From Girardinichthys multiradiatus (Eukaryota > Chordata > Actinopteri > Cyprinodontiformes > Goodeidae): 64,000 nt of DNA. This document shows positions 33,823 to 46,042 of this stretch, one piece after another. Below the pieces are notes generated by a model. That model worked only from the letters and a program-made list of their open reading frames with translations. It was not told the origin of the DNA and did no database searches. The DNA is taken from NCBI RefSeq assembly GCF_021462225.1, contig NC_061798.1, forward strand, positions 20,482,820 through 20,546,819. Direction: 5' to 3'. The position numbers and the translations under genes are program-made. Numbering within the stretch: the first letter of the stretch is position 1; each line of letters starts with the position of its first letter.

Positions 33823-36300
33823 CCTCAAAGGGGCAATAATTTGTCTGTACACCATCTATGCTGAGAAGAAGAAGGATTAAAGAAACAAAAGCATTGTTGT
33901 CTATTTTTTTTTCTTCTGCTAAGGATCTATTTTCGTTGTTTTTCTTTATCCACTATATGTTTGGCAGCATCAGTTGACTGGAAATATTATTGTTGCTATC
34001 GGTGCACATCTAACGCGATCACAAAAATCAGGGCTGCAAGCTGACGTCCTTGGGGAGCCCTAGCACCCTCTAGTGGGTGGGTAGAGATGGCAGAATTTAC
34101 CTGACATAGGCTCTGCAGTCAAGCAGACAGTAGATGGACCGAGTATGAATTAAGTATGAATTAAGAGTTAGCTAAGAGTTAGTTATTTACACACCCGAGA
34201 AACAGGAATTCATGTATTACTAACTAAAGTTTCATAGACTCTTAGATCAACTTAAACAGTAATATATAATTAAAAAACTCTCAAAGTACATTTATTTTAT
34301 AGAAAGCATTAATAATGATTCAATTAACGACAAATGTGCTGGGGGATTTTTTTCAATACTCTATGTAATAATTTACACCGAAGGATTTATGTATTTTAAG
34401 GCTTTTAACAAATCTTTACCAAGGGGCACAGCACAACAAATGCAGAGAGCTCTGTATATGTGCAGTAAATCTTATAGTTACCTCCTAAAAACGTTTTTTT
34501 TAAGTAATATACAAAATTTCAGCAGTGACAGTATGTATGAGATGTGGTACCTTTATGCAATCAATATGGCTCTGAAGTGTTTTACTTGTGTATTGCACGA
34601 AAGGGGGAAAAGGAGGATGTTGTCACATAACGGCAACACCTTGTCAGTTAAAGATTCTTTAACTGACAAACTACATTTGTGCAAGAGAAAAAAGGAAGCG
34701 ATGAAAGCAAGACAAGACAGGAAGAAGAAAAAAACCCATCTGCTTCCTGTTCATCTGTCCTCACTCACACTGCCGTCTCTGTCCGGAGTTCTCTTTCAGC
34801 TCTTCCTACAGACTGCCTTATCTGCTGGGGCAGATAACCACAGCAAGGTTACCCAGCTGTTGTGCTTCCCCCTGTGGGTAAGACATGAAGGTCAGAGGAC
34901 CTCTAGCCTGTCACCCACTGTGATGTTGTAACACCAGACTCATGCCATAGTCAGAGCCAGCAGCGCAGCCTGATGTGCTGTTATTACCCCCCTCCCGACT
35001 ACAGGACCAGTTTTCAGCATGTGATCTCTCTGCCTGGTTGGCTGGGACAGTAGGTGGAAGTAACTTCACTGTCCTTGCACCCCTCCCCACCATCCAACAC
35101 ATACATTGTGACTGCAGCAGTCCTGAGTCCTTTTCTACATCACATTTCAACAGAACATGTAGCTGCTATATTTAACTATGTGTTTTTCCAGAGGCAGCTC
35201 GGTTTTCTTGTGTCATTTTGACGTAGCCGCTGATGTCAGATAAACGTGTTAAGGCTTTACAAAAACAGGGGGATGAACTGTCTGAATTGTAATTGCATAT
35301 TACAATTTCTGAGGCACTCAACTAGCTGATCTGAGTCGAACAAACAAGAGCTCAGCCAGAATGCACATTTATTCTCATCTATTTTTATGCACTTACCCCC
35401 CTCCCCCCAAAAATGAAAAAAACAAAACAAAAGCAGCTTAAGCTCCAGAGATCAGCATCTGTTTCTATGGCAGCAAAAAAATTGTTCCTTCATTTTGAAC
35501 ACACTAAAAGGTTGTCAGTAATGTTTACATAAAAAACATATTAGAAAGCCGGCATTCTCTGCATGAGTTCTGCATGAAGCACATCAGCAGGTGAACAATC
35601 TGCTTACAGAACACTCAATCACTGATGAACAGCTAAACTTTAATCACAAAATAATTGAACATGCCTGTATCTGTCAGCCCACTTGGGATCAACATTCAGT
35701 CCAGGACTGACTAACACTGCAAAAGAAATTAGCTGAAAGAGAGGATTGCACACTGTTCAAACTCTTCATTTGTGCTGCAGATCAGCTAGTGCTAACAGCA
35801 ACACTGATGACAGAGATACAAACAGCACTCTCAGGAGAGACAGATGAATGGAGGTAAAGAGGTGAGAGGATGAATGCTCCCAGAAGACGTTGGTTTACCA
35901 CCCAGACAGTCATTTAAATGTAAAACCTTTGTAAGGCTGCAAGAAGAGATTGTCCCTTAAAGGACAAAATTAAATCACTTGTGGTTTGAAGTAAATATAA
36001 AGAAGAGAGGTGAACCACGGGGAAAGCAAGAAAGGTTAGGCTATCTGCGATAGATACACCATGATCAAAAATTAACACTAGAGGTGATCAGTCAGGAAAA
36101 GAACTGGTGGAAATCTGTACCTAATGATCTTCTGTTCATTCATGAGGTCAGACATGGATCAGATCATTGATGTATTCTAGGTAGAAATGCACAGATAACA
36201 GTTCTGTGACCTAGCTATGAGCTGTCAATACAGATTTGAGCTGTTTCCTATTTTTTTTCTTTTTCTCTTTCTTATTGTTGAATAATGAACACTGACCTTA
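33823..36300. other. Intronic DNA; G+C-richer patch and one hairpin
   Basis: 34720-35140 is richer in G+C and has longer open frames on both strands without recognisable motifs. Apart from the hairpin at 34641-34669, nothing was identified. Confidence 0.4.
34641..34669. repeat. Perfect hairpin, 13-bp arms, 3-nt loop
   Basis: TTGTCAGTTAAAG (34641-34653) pairs exactly with 34657-34669 around ATT. Confidence 0.9.
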
Positions 36301-36304
36301 ATAG

Positions 36305-36560
36305 AAGCAAGCAAGGTATGCACTGCTTTATGTGTTGTTCAGGGTTCTTTTGTAACCTTCTGGATGAATTGTTACTGCAATCTTGGGGTAATGTTGGTAG
36401 GATGGCCAATCCTGGCAAGGTTTTCCAGTGATCCATGTTGTCTCCATTTGTATATGGCGGTTGCCTAGTCCCAAAGCCTTATAAAAAGGTTTTGTTCCAC
36501 TTTTTAGACTGATAGATATCAATTGTTTCTCATCTTTCCTTGAATGTCTTTAGGTCGGGG
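36305..36560 (-). pseudogene. Tc1-like transposase N-terminal relic
   Basis: Read on the minus strand from about 36560, degraded coding shows MPRPKDIQGKMR, then KWRQHGSLENLARIGHPTNI and TPRLQ, which follow the paired-like DNA-binding domain of a common teleost Tc1 family. Several stops and frameshifts interrupt it, and an open frame at 36328-36522 covers only part, in mixed register. No catalytic domain follows toward lower coordinates. Confidence 0.7.
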
Positions 36561-37864
36561 CATGACTGTGTTGCCTATTGGGATCTTGTTTCATCTAGCC
36601 AGCCATACTTTCTGACCATTTCCCCTTCTTTTAGAAAATTATACATTATTCTGAATAAATGTATGAGTGTTGCTCTCTTAACTTCATATCTTCACAAATA
36701 TTATTCTTGTATTGACACAATTGCCAAATTTTGCATCGCTTCCCAACTGTCAACTGCAGGAGGCGATAAAGCAGCAAGGCTTTCAGAAGAAGCTAACAGG
36801 TGCTGTCTGGGTAATTGTTCCTCTAGGCTGAATTACAATACCCACAATGCATGTGTATAGGCGTGTCCTGTGCGATGGCCTTGGCCTTGTGTTTGCAGAC
36901 AAGTCATTTCTGACAACACAGCAAAGGGAAACTCCCCCAAAGCAAACTCAGGTCTGAAACACGAAACCTGCAGCCGGTCGTCCCCATCAACTGTGACTGT
37001 TCCTCAGACAGCCACATAGATTTATATATACACATCAACATTACTCACACATGTGACTGGCTAAATTAATTTTGAATCTACTTCAGGTAAAAAATTAGAT
37101 ATAGAATGAATGCCCAGAGCTTGAATGGATGGATGTTTAAATTTGTTAAAATATAAAACAAAAAATGGGACTAGGTAATGTCTGTTAGATTATAAAAGAC
37201 AGAAACTCAGAAAATCCCAGTTAATTGCATTAATACATAAATTAATACATAAATGTACAAAATAAACTGTATAAGGCACAAAGTATGTACATTTATATGC
37301 TTAAAATTTTAACTGTATTCATTTTTCTTTGCATTATTTTCACTCTTTATTTTCTTTCTCAAGACAATTTAATTTGTTAAATTAACAATTATATTCTGTC
37401 TAAATTTGACATGAGTTTTCTGGGTGTGTTTCTTTTACATTAATTCATAGCAAGGTTACGTTTATAGATGGGTTTGTATATTTGTATTGCTTAATTTGTT
37501 CTCCCTTAAATTCCCCAGACATTTGTATTTCTCAGTTTGCTTCTAACATTTTAGATTGCATTTCTAATGCCGGAAAAAAAAACAGCAAGGCTGTATTTTA
37601 AAATGTGCTGGTAAGACTATTTCCCAACTCAAATTCTCATTAAAATGCAGCTTGAGCTTCAATTGTATCGAGAACAATCAAGTACAAAACCTCTTTAATT
37701 TAGGTTCCAAGTGTGTTAAATACTGTTTTAAACTCACAGTCACAATCCTACAACAATCCCTTCAAAAGAAGAACAGTTGATATTGTAGATGTGACAACTA
37801 ATATTGGATATTATGTGAAATCATAATCCTCAGCCTTAGTGTTTCCCATACTGCAAATGCAAAG
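36561..37864. other. Intronic DNA with no recognised feature
   Basis: AT-rich. Nothing was recognised. Confidence 0.45.
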
Positions 37865-38225
37865 GACTGCTTGGACACAATAGCACCAAACGTTACTGAC
37901 AATATGCAGTCAAGCGAGAACCATTCTCCTGCCATCTGCCAAATCCAGACTCATTCATTGGATTACCAGACAGAGAGGCACGATTCATCACTCCAGTAAA
38001 AATGTATCCACTGCCGTAGAGTCCAGTGGAGGCATGGCTTAAACCACTGCATCCGGTACATTTTATTGTACTTGCTGAAGCCGATGTTCTGTCACTGACA
38101 CCTATTCCACGAAGCTCTCTACACAATGTTCTTGTGCTAAGTTGAAAGCCAAATGAGGTTTGTAGATCTGTAGTTATTGAATCTGAAAACAGTTAATGAC
38201 CTCTGCACACCATGTCAGAATTGGA
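37865..38225 (-). pseudogene. Tc1/mariner-type transposase relic
   Basis: The minus strand keeps a recognisable series: sequence for LCRELRGIG (RTVRRELHGMG-like), the region before the first catalytic Asp, and 'ggagtgatgaatcgtgcctc', where a family SDES motif appears as SDES/C with a substitution. Then comes 'ggatttggcagatggcagg'. An open frame at 37893-38126 covers the middle but has lost register against the family. TIRs were not found. Confidence 0.65.
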
Positions 38226-40338
38226 ATCAAGTGTGCCCATACAGAGAATCTCACTGCAGTTTCCATCGCTCATTTCGTATATAAACATCAGTTGAAACAA
38301 CAACCACAGTGTGTAAAAACAAATATGGACAATGTCTGCTTCAGTGTGTGTGGGTGTGTGTGTGTGTTTTAATATATATAAAAGATGGTTGTGATAGTGG
38401 ATGTATGCTTATTTGTTTCCAGCAGAGTAGCTGACTACTGTGGCTGTGAGGTGTTCATTGTGTTCGACAAAGAGACAGCCTGGGGTAAGAAACTGTCTCT
38501 GTGACGGTTTTTGCCATTAGTGGTCTGTAGCGCTAGAGAAAGGGTGGTTCCTAGGAACTAGAAGTGATCCATTATCCTTTTTAAGTTATTAAGAGACACC
38601 CACCCAGCAAAATCTGGTATGAACAGGTAAGTATGTTTAAGAAATACAGCAGCAATGAATACAGTTCACCTCTCTTCAGACAGTAAAAAACTGTTTTGTA
38701 AAAAAAGAACACCATTATTTGGAACCGAAGATACTTAACCACACCGAGCTAACGTGAACATCTCCACCTAAAAAAGAAATACTGTGGTCACTCGTAAGTG
38801 CTAGAAAGTTCTCCTCTCTTTCTTTTCACCTCATCTATTTCTGCCAGTTTCTCCTTGTACTGTTTTTTCTTGATTTATTTGACTGACTTTTTCATTTAAT
38901 TTTGTAGTCTTATGTCATAATAGATATAACGAATCTGTAATCAAAACCTGATGGGCTCTTTCTTTGTCAGCTTTCTTCGCAACACTGAATTTCCTGTAAT
39001 TCTGCCAACTAGCTGCATCATCCCAAAAGCTAAATAACACAAACACACGTTTTATATTTCTTACTATAGTAGGACTTTACATTGACTCCCACTCATTTTA
39101 GTAACTCTATTTGTGTCTAACAGTAGCACTTAACCTAGTCATTACCAGTAAATTTCTAATCGGAACTTCTCCCTAAACTGATTTCACACATGGCTCTAAC
39201 CCTAACCCCCAACCCTAAAAATTAGTCTCCCCACATTAGTACCAGGCTTTGGCCCCCCATTAGGCTTATCGGTCTTCAGAAGGTAAGTGGTAATACCAGC
39301 AAAGGTCCAGAAGGGGTAACATGACCAAGTACAAACTCTCACACAGAGCAGTGGTAATGTTTCACCACCTCGACTCTTATGTTTGCAGAAGAAGAACAAG
39401 AACTGCCTGTGAGGCAAAAGCACAACAAATTTACAGCACCAAAGAGTCTTTTCTGCTGTCCTAAAACCTAAGACACGCATGACCCAGATAATATATTCAC
39501 TGACAGAACACACACCCACAAAATGTGAAATTATCCTTAATTATATGTATGCCATTTCTTCTTGATGAAGTGAGGTTTGTGAACCTACAATCACCAGATA
39601 ATTATGCGTCAATTAACTTTTCTATCATGACAGTAAAGGTTTGTGACAGTTCATCACAAGTGAACACGAGCATAACAATAGGAGTGTTGTGAGTCGTAGC
39701 TGATCCTTATCTCTGCATGGTTTAAAAACAGCGCTTGAGCAACTGTATGTGCTCCAAATAAGCTGGCAGTGAGCATGACCGAAAGAATCCAAGTGGCTTC
39801 AAGTAGGTTACCAAAACAGTTGTAAAAAAAACACTACCGTGGGCACAAAGACTAAATAAAACAAGCATACAACTTGTTTTATTTAAGAGTAAATAACACC
39901 AGCTTCCTTCACACAAATAAATCAGACATCTTGTCAGAAGCGAATCTACTCCACATCACTCTGCTCTTCATTTTTGCAATCACACAGAGTTTAGTGACAA
40001 CCATGTGCTTAAAGACCCTGTGTTTTATTACTCCTCTGATCAAACCAGACACTTGTTCAACACTGGAGCATAACAGGAGGGTTGTGTTTATGCGCCTCTC
40101 TGCTGATGTTTATAAGAAACTTCTTTCCATTCAGTCACATGTTGAAAGGCTGACAGTGGGCAAGATGGTAGAGGCCCTGGCACGCATTAAAGGTTGTGGC
40201 ATATGATTCAGATGTACTGGGCCCAGAACATCTAATTATTTACAAAGAAATATGGTGATTGTAATAAAGTTGGTAAAACATTTCAATAAGGTTTTATTTC
40301 TGAGGAGATAAATAAAAATCATCTTGTCTCCTCAGATT
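38226..40338. other. Intronic DNA; short (GT)n, telomere-like patch, one hairpin
   Basis: (GT)n near 38344-38368. Positions 39195-39218 hold two CCCTAA-type units and a degenerate third. The hairpin is at 39853-39885. No gene was recognised. Confidence 0.5.
39853..39885. repeat. Perfect hairpin, 13-bp arms, 7-nt loop
   Basis: TAAATAAAACAAG (39853-39865) pairs exactly with 39873-39885 around CATACAA. Confidence 0.9.
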
Positions 40339-40340
40339 TA

Positions 40341-40818
40341 CAGTGCCTTACAAAAATATTCTTACCCTTTGAAACATTTCACTCCTTTTGTCAGATTACA
40401 ACCACAAATCTCAATATTCTGGATTGGGATTTTAGGTGATTGACCAACACAAAGCAGCTCATAATGTGAAGTGAAAACAATACACTATACGTTTATTTTA
40501 AATTGTTTTACAAATACAAATCAGAAAAGCATGGAACCTTGATCTCCCTGCTGAAGAAAAGCTTCACCACAGCATAATGCTCCCACCTCCATGCATCACT
40601 TCGTGTTCAGTGTGATGTGCACTGCCAAGTTTCCATAGTGTTTTCATTCCATCATGGAATGTGGTAAACTTTCCGGATTTTTTATTTTTTATTAAGTAAA
40701 ATCTATTTTTTTTTCTACTTATTATCACATAAAATCCCAAAAAACACATTGAGATTTGCAGTTGTAATTTGAACAATGTGAAAAAGTTATGGGGTAGGAA
40801 TAGTTTTACTATGGACTG
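40341..40818 (-). mobile_element. Internally deleted Tc1-like element (478 bp)
   Basis: TA duplications at 40339-40340 and 40819-40820 flank diverged inverted ends (CAGTGCCTTACAAAAATATT against the reverse complement starting CAGTCCATAGTAAAACTATT). The similarity continues inward ('tacaaccacaaatctcaat', 'gggattttaggtgat'). Inside, the minus strand keeps a transposase scrap, EVMHGGGSIMLW, the block that follows the first catalytic Asp in Tc1 enzymes. It belongs to the same broad family as the relics at 12148 and 15118. Confidence 0.85.
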
Positions 40819-40820
40819 TA

Positions 40821-42220
40821 CTTAGTGCAGCATACAGTTGTGTGTTAACACAATCTTATGGCAGAAAAACATCAACAACGTTCTTAAGCACACTCATACT
40901 AGATAGGCCGATTAGCCTAATATGCAGGTTTCTGGACAATAGTAGGAAACTAGAGCACTTTCAGAGAGAGCACTTTGCTAAATAAATAAAATATTATTCA
41001 TTTTTTATATGTTGCTGAATTTGCACCAAACAGATATATATTTTTAATATGTCCTCACGAGTTAAATTTTGGAAATGAAGATATCTGTCCAAATTGAAAG
41101 ACTTATTACTCCTTGGAAAACTTCAGAAAATCTGCAAGAAGCCTTCATGGAAAACAGATATGGACTCACAATAGCTGGGATGTGACAACAACAAAAACGT
41201 AATAAATAGCAGTAGCAGAATTGATAGCAGCTTGTGATTAGTCATTCAGATGTCTGCAAAACATTTTATTATGTCTGTTTGCTTCACATGGCTATCAATC
41301 AAACTTTCAGCATGAGCCAGCATCCATCACTGCAGTCTTTAAATCCATATATTTCCAACAATAAACCAACATTTCACAAGTGAGAGCAGCGGGTTTAAAT
41401 CAGAGCTCTGTGAACCCCACTCCCACTCTTCAGAAACCTGATGTATCGGAAAACTGTACCCCTCTTGCTTAATGTTTTCCTGCTTTTGGACACATTTGCA
41501 AGGATAAGAGCTAGTTAATTCTGAGGTGAGCTGAATGGCAGCACTGTGTATGTGTGTGCTCCAGCAGGAAGGAGGGCAGCCTGGGACCCCAGGCACAACT
41601 CGGTGCCGCACAAAGACCGGCTCAGTGCTGTTGCTGCCACACGAAAGGAAAACGCTAGAAATGAACTGTTTGCAGGAGCCTTACAGTACCAGCAGCGTCT
41701 GAGAGTCTCTGGGGTGCATGTGAACAAAGTATGAGCACAGTATCTGCCATCAGTCAGCTGGGTATAAAGGCCTCCCTGTTGGTATCTGTAGAGCAAATCC
41801 ATCACTGGTTACACAGAGGACACAGTTTGTGTAGGATTCTTTTTTTTAAAGCTCCAAACCTCAAAATGTACTGTGTTGAGGGTAAGATATCGGTTCAGGC
41901 ATCAGATCTAATGAGAATGTGCTGTGTGGGCATGTCAAACACAACATAATAGGACAACTGGGCAGTGCGAGAGAAACTCGGGAGCCTCTTTGCTCCCTTG
42001 ACCTGTTCCTGACACATCAGATCAGACAACTGATATGAAGACAAAAAAGAGCAGCAGGACTTATATGACTTTTCAAAGGAGCACTTTCAGTTGTTCAACC
42101 AAACTGGCAGGAAAAAGGACACCGAATGTTTTTGTTACATGAGGTCACAATTTTTTATGATCAAAAATCTGAAAAAAAAAAACCAGTAAAGACTAATTTA
42201 AAGCTTGTCAAATACTTTAT
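40821..42220. other. Intronic DNA with no recognised feature
   Basis: Moderately mixed composition. Short frames near 41340-41950 show no family signature. Confidence 0.4.
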
Positions 42221-42955
42221 AGAGGAGATGCACTGATCAAGCTTTTCTTGGCCGATACCAACATTTCTAGTTGTCCTTAAAGTCTGACTTGTAAATTCAG
42301 ATTTTTTCTTTCTAAGGACTGTAACACATAAAAGAAAAAACAAAATGTGCTGCAGATTCTTTGATAGACGTTTTGAATCTAGCAGAAAAATAATACTGAT
42401 TTCCAGTTCTCTTTCATGTCTGATATGCAAATTTCTGTTGTGAAATGTTCTGTTTTTCTATTCTCAGGACCATAAACCTTAAAGGGAAAAATATGCTTCA
42501 GGTTCACTGGCAGAGATAGTAAATTCAAAGAGTGAAATTCAACAAAAACTGAAGGAACTACAAGTTTATCCCCATTTATGCATCAAAGAATGAGTTCACA
42601 CTCTTTAACTTTTATTTATGTTTTATTAAACTCAATAAGTCAATTAAAGTCCCTGCTATTTAGAATTTGACCTACGTACTACCAATCAGAGCTAATAAGG
42701 GAAAACTGGCTGGTTATGATCTCTTAAAGACTGATTGGTACATATCTAATAAATTGGGTTGTTTTTATAATTCCTTCATTATCTGATGGATTGAAAAATT
42801 CTACCTCTATCAAAAAACTGACTCGGTGAAAAATTTGTTTTTATTTTGTGTTATGTCCCTTAAATCAAATAAAAAAATCCAAACTGGTGGGTCAGACCTT
42901 AAAGAAAACTGGAAACATCCGTATTGGTCTTGAAAATCCTGATCTCTGCTTCTCT
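42221..42955. mobile_element. hAT-like non-autonomous element with long inverted repeats
   Basis: The left end ('agaggagatgcactgatcaa', 'cttggccgatacca', 'ccttaaagtctgac') is an imperfect reverse complement of the right end ('gtcagaccttaaag', 'cgtattggtcttgaaaatcc', 'tgatctctgcttctct'). Similarity continues inward for well over 100 bp ('gactgtaacacataaaag' against 'ttttgtgttatgtccctt'), giving a fold-back structure of about 735 bp. 'gatgcac-gat' ends and 'ggccgatacc' cores are typical of hAT-type MITEs in fish. A clean 8-bp target duplication was not seen. No transposase is encoded. Confidence 0.6.
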
Positions 42956-45270
42956 ACTATTTAACTTATGCATTGAAGTATATAAAGCTAACCTTTATCT
43001 ATTTTTTAAACTCAAGAAGGTGCATCACAGGAAATGCTGTGATTTCATGTGTTTGTAGACCAGAAATGATAGAAGTTCTTAATTTTGATGCATTTATTGA
43101 ACAGAACAAAACCCAAAATAAGCAGTACCTGACGATCACTGATAAGAACCAATATCTGGCCTACTGATTTTTTACAAAATAATTTTTACAAAACAAAACG
43201 CTTGACACTTGACAGGTAAAGTCAGGCTATTATCTTGTCACAAGGCAATGATCCACTGGAAATTAGCAGGAAATCACATGTATGTTACTTTGATGGATAC
43301 CAGCCCCGCAAAGGTTTCTGGGACCTCGGCTAAAAAGTGGATGAGAACAGACGAAGACAAAAACAGAGACAAAAAAAACCACAGTGGAGCCAGAAGGTTG
43401 CCAACAAAAAATGATCAGACACCCTGTTAAAGCCATTTTCCATTCAGTAAAACACTTTCGGAGCTGTTAAACAGTTTATACAAGCTACCATATTGTTTGA
43501 AACATGACGGAGTAGCCAATTAAAATCTGACACATTCAAAGCCAATTTTACATGATTGGTAACAGTGTCTAATTTTGTTTTACATAAAATTCTGCTTAAC
43601 ATTTATAAACTACTGTTCAGAAATGAAATCATTACCAATAAAGCAGCTGAATTGTAGTTATACAAGACAACAGCTTTGTATTACTCATTTCAGTCAATAG
43701 GAGCAGAGAGTGAAGATGTGTGTTTATGAGTGTTTATGTGCACAACTCAAAACATGACTACAAAAAATTTGCTTTTGAGTAAAGCTTAATTATTTTTTGG
43801 TTTTACTCTAACAGGAACATATGCCATTTATTCTTAACAGAAATTACTGCAGCATTAAATTGATCTATCTGAATGTAACAAATGGTTTTCTATGTTTCTT
43901 TAATTGTAGTATTAACTTATTTCTTCCAATATTATCACCCTGGCGATTGAACACCACCAGTGTGCCTACTGTTTATTATGTGAACAAAAAATATCTAGAG
44001 AGGGACCAAATAATCAGTCAATGACCGGATTCGGCTGACTTTCAGCTTTACTGGCCTTAACCATTGACCGACCAGTCAAAAACTACAATCTTTCAATTCT
44101 GTCTTTTCCCAACCAGGCAAGGCATAATTTCCCTAAAAACAACAATCTTCATGATGGAAAGTGTTACTGAGTGAAGAGTACTCATCTAAAACTGAAGTGT
44201 GCAGTGTAACATCAGTTATTGCTCTCCATGATCCTGGTGTTAAAAGCAGCCAACGTGTGTTTTGCAGGAAGCCAATACCGAACACAAACACACCTCTAAC
44301 TGAAAAATATACAATTGCGAATATTTAGCTAACCAGGCAGCCAGACTGTTAGCTAAAGTCTTCCCTACACAACATGTTTTAAAGTTTCTATATTTTCCAA
44401 AATGCATAACTACTTCCGTTGGCTGTATTTCATTATTTTTATTTGCAATTTGCCAACCAGGCACTGATGCTTTTAATAATCATTTCTATTGTGAGACAAC
44501 ATAAAAACATGCTATCAAAACCATTTATTGATGCAGTTATTCTTAACCAAATAAATTAACCTTCTTCAGACCAGAGTTTCATAAAGTCCTCCTGTATTGG
44601 CTCATTCATTGCCTGCAGAGATGTGCAATAAGTGAGAGCTCCTTCTGTTTTTTCGAAGATAACTTTTTGTATTGGTCAGTTATTCAGAACAACTATGTTT
44701 TTTTGTCCACTATGGAAAAACTGTTTAAAAGATAAAACAACCAACACACGGAATAGTCATAAGAGGGTTGGTATTTGCAGTTTTACTAAAATCCACCTAT
44801 TATTTTTTTAATTGATGGACATTTATACAAGGAACCATAGAAAAAGATCAGCCACTTCCCTAAGGTGACACAATTTAATGAGGGCTCTGAACACACTGGT
44901 ATTGTATTTACAAAGCAGGTAAACTAATGCATTTTTGATCAAATACTTAATCAAAACAGTGATTATTGAAAACATTGTCCAAAACACAATCAGTTCTGTG
45001 TCTTTATTCTTCTTTAAATAGTTAGGTTTACATAGTGATTGACTACTTTATAAACTGTTAACTTTGGTCATTATTATTACATCACCTTGCTAATAATTTA
45101 AGTGCATATTTAAAAAATATGTGCATAACTTTAATTAAGCTTGTTAAAGCAAAACGTTTGACAAAAGTGTCCCCTGATAACAACAGAAGATTTGGGCAAA
45201 AAGAGACAACAACCACATGATTATTTTCAGTTGTGAAAGGCATTTCAATCCTTCAAGACTCACAATGAGA
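42956..45270. other. Intronic DNA with no recognised feature
   Basis: AT-rich. Short frames at 42973, 43209 and 43821 lack motifs. Confidence 0.45.
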
Positions 45271-45276
45271 AAACAC

Positions 45277-45645
45277 ACGTGGCGATTAGAGAAGTTCATT
45301 TGTAGATATTTATTTCTTCGGCGCTCAGATCCCGGAGGACGACACGTACACTGAGAATGACATGAGCTGGAATGAACATCTAAGGATTACAATTAGAGAT
45401 ATCTTTCGCCCTTGGGATCCGACTGGTGGTGGAGTGGAGGCCTGAGGAGATAGGGGAATCAGGAGGAGCTAGAAAGCCAGATGGTGGACATGGGGAAGAG
45501 GAGGGTCGAAGCTCAGCTTGAAGAGCGAGGAAGTCCGTGAGTGAAGTTCTTTAAAGCGGAGCCTTGGAAGGTAATTGGCTGAAGAGGAAATGCGGACTCG
45601 ATGCTGATTGGTTGGAGTGGGGACACATGATGGAGTCATTGAACA
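45277..45645 (-). repeat. Possible solo-LTR-like or unclassified retroelement block
   Basis: A G+C-richer block in AT-rich DNA. On the minus strand it begins TGTTCAATGACTCC and holds CCAATCAG (CCAAT-box-like), then CTTTAAAG (TATA-like), and later GAAGAAATAAATATC with a polyadenylation-like AATAAA. It ends ...GTGTTTTCTCA. That order resembles an LTR promoter, R region and poly-A site. No clear target duplication and no internal viral or retroelement genes were found, so the class is uncertain. Confidence 0.3.
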
Positions 45646-45814
45646 TAGCAGAGGAGGGGGTGAGTGTTAAAGATTGAATTTTTGTCAAAACTCCATAAGA
45701 ACAGTATGATTTTTTTTAAAAAACACTTTACTGGTGTTTTATCCTGAGTATTAAGGGTCATCTGGTGTTTTTGTTTTTTAATAGGAGTAGAAGAAATGAT
45801 GGCTATGCTAATTA

Positions 45815-46042
45815 ATGACTAAAACCATTGACTTGAAGGCGCTAACTGCAACAACTGTACGATTTTCAGGGCCACCTTCAATAAGAGCAGCACTCATCAC
45901 AGATCAAGAGAGATTGGCTGAGATTAAGAGTTCACCTTCGTCCACATCTCCAGCTGAACCTCGTGGCCGCAGGAATGAAAGAAGGTCATTAACCAGCTTC
46001 ACAGTCACCCGGCCGGGTTTTCCTAACGATTATGGGCATTGA
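45815..46042 (+). other. Unidentified ORF, 75 codons, coding-like composition
   Basis: I do not recognise this family. The ORF runs MTKTIDLKALTATTVRFSGP... and ends ...TVTRPGFPNDYGH. It is rich in Ser, Pro and Arg and mixed in codon use, unlike the low-complexity chance frames around it. An in-frame TAA at 45809-45811 lies just upstream, and a pyrimidine tract with an AG at 45783-45784 precedes it. It follows the LTR-like block by about 170 bp, so it could be part of an unclassified element, a processed host fragment, or chance. Confidence 0.25.

Noticed and set aside
34389..35175. Longer open frames in a G+C-richer patch
   Set aside because: No motif or family likeness, frames on both strands overlap, and composition alone explains the length.
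39195..39218. Telomere-like CCCTAA units
   Set aside because: Only two to three imperfect units; too short to support an interstitial telomere.
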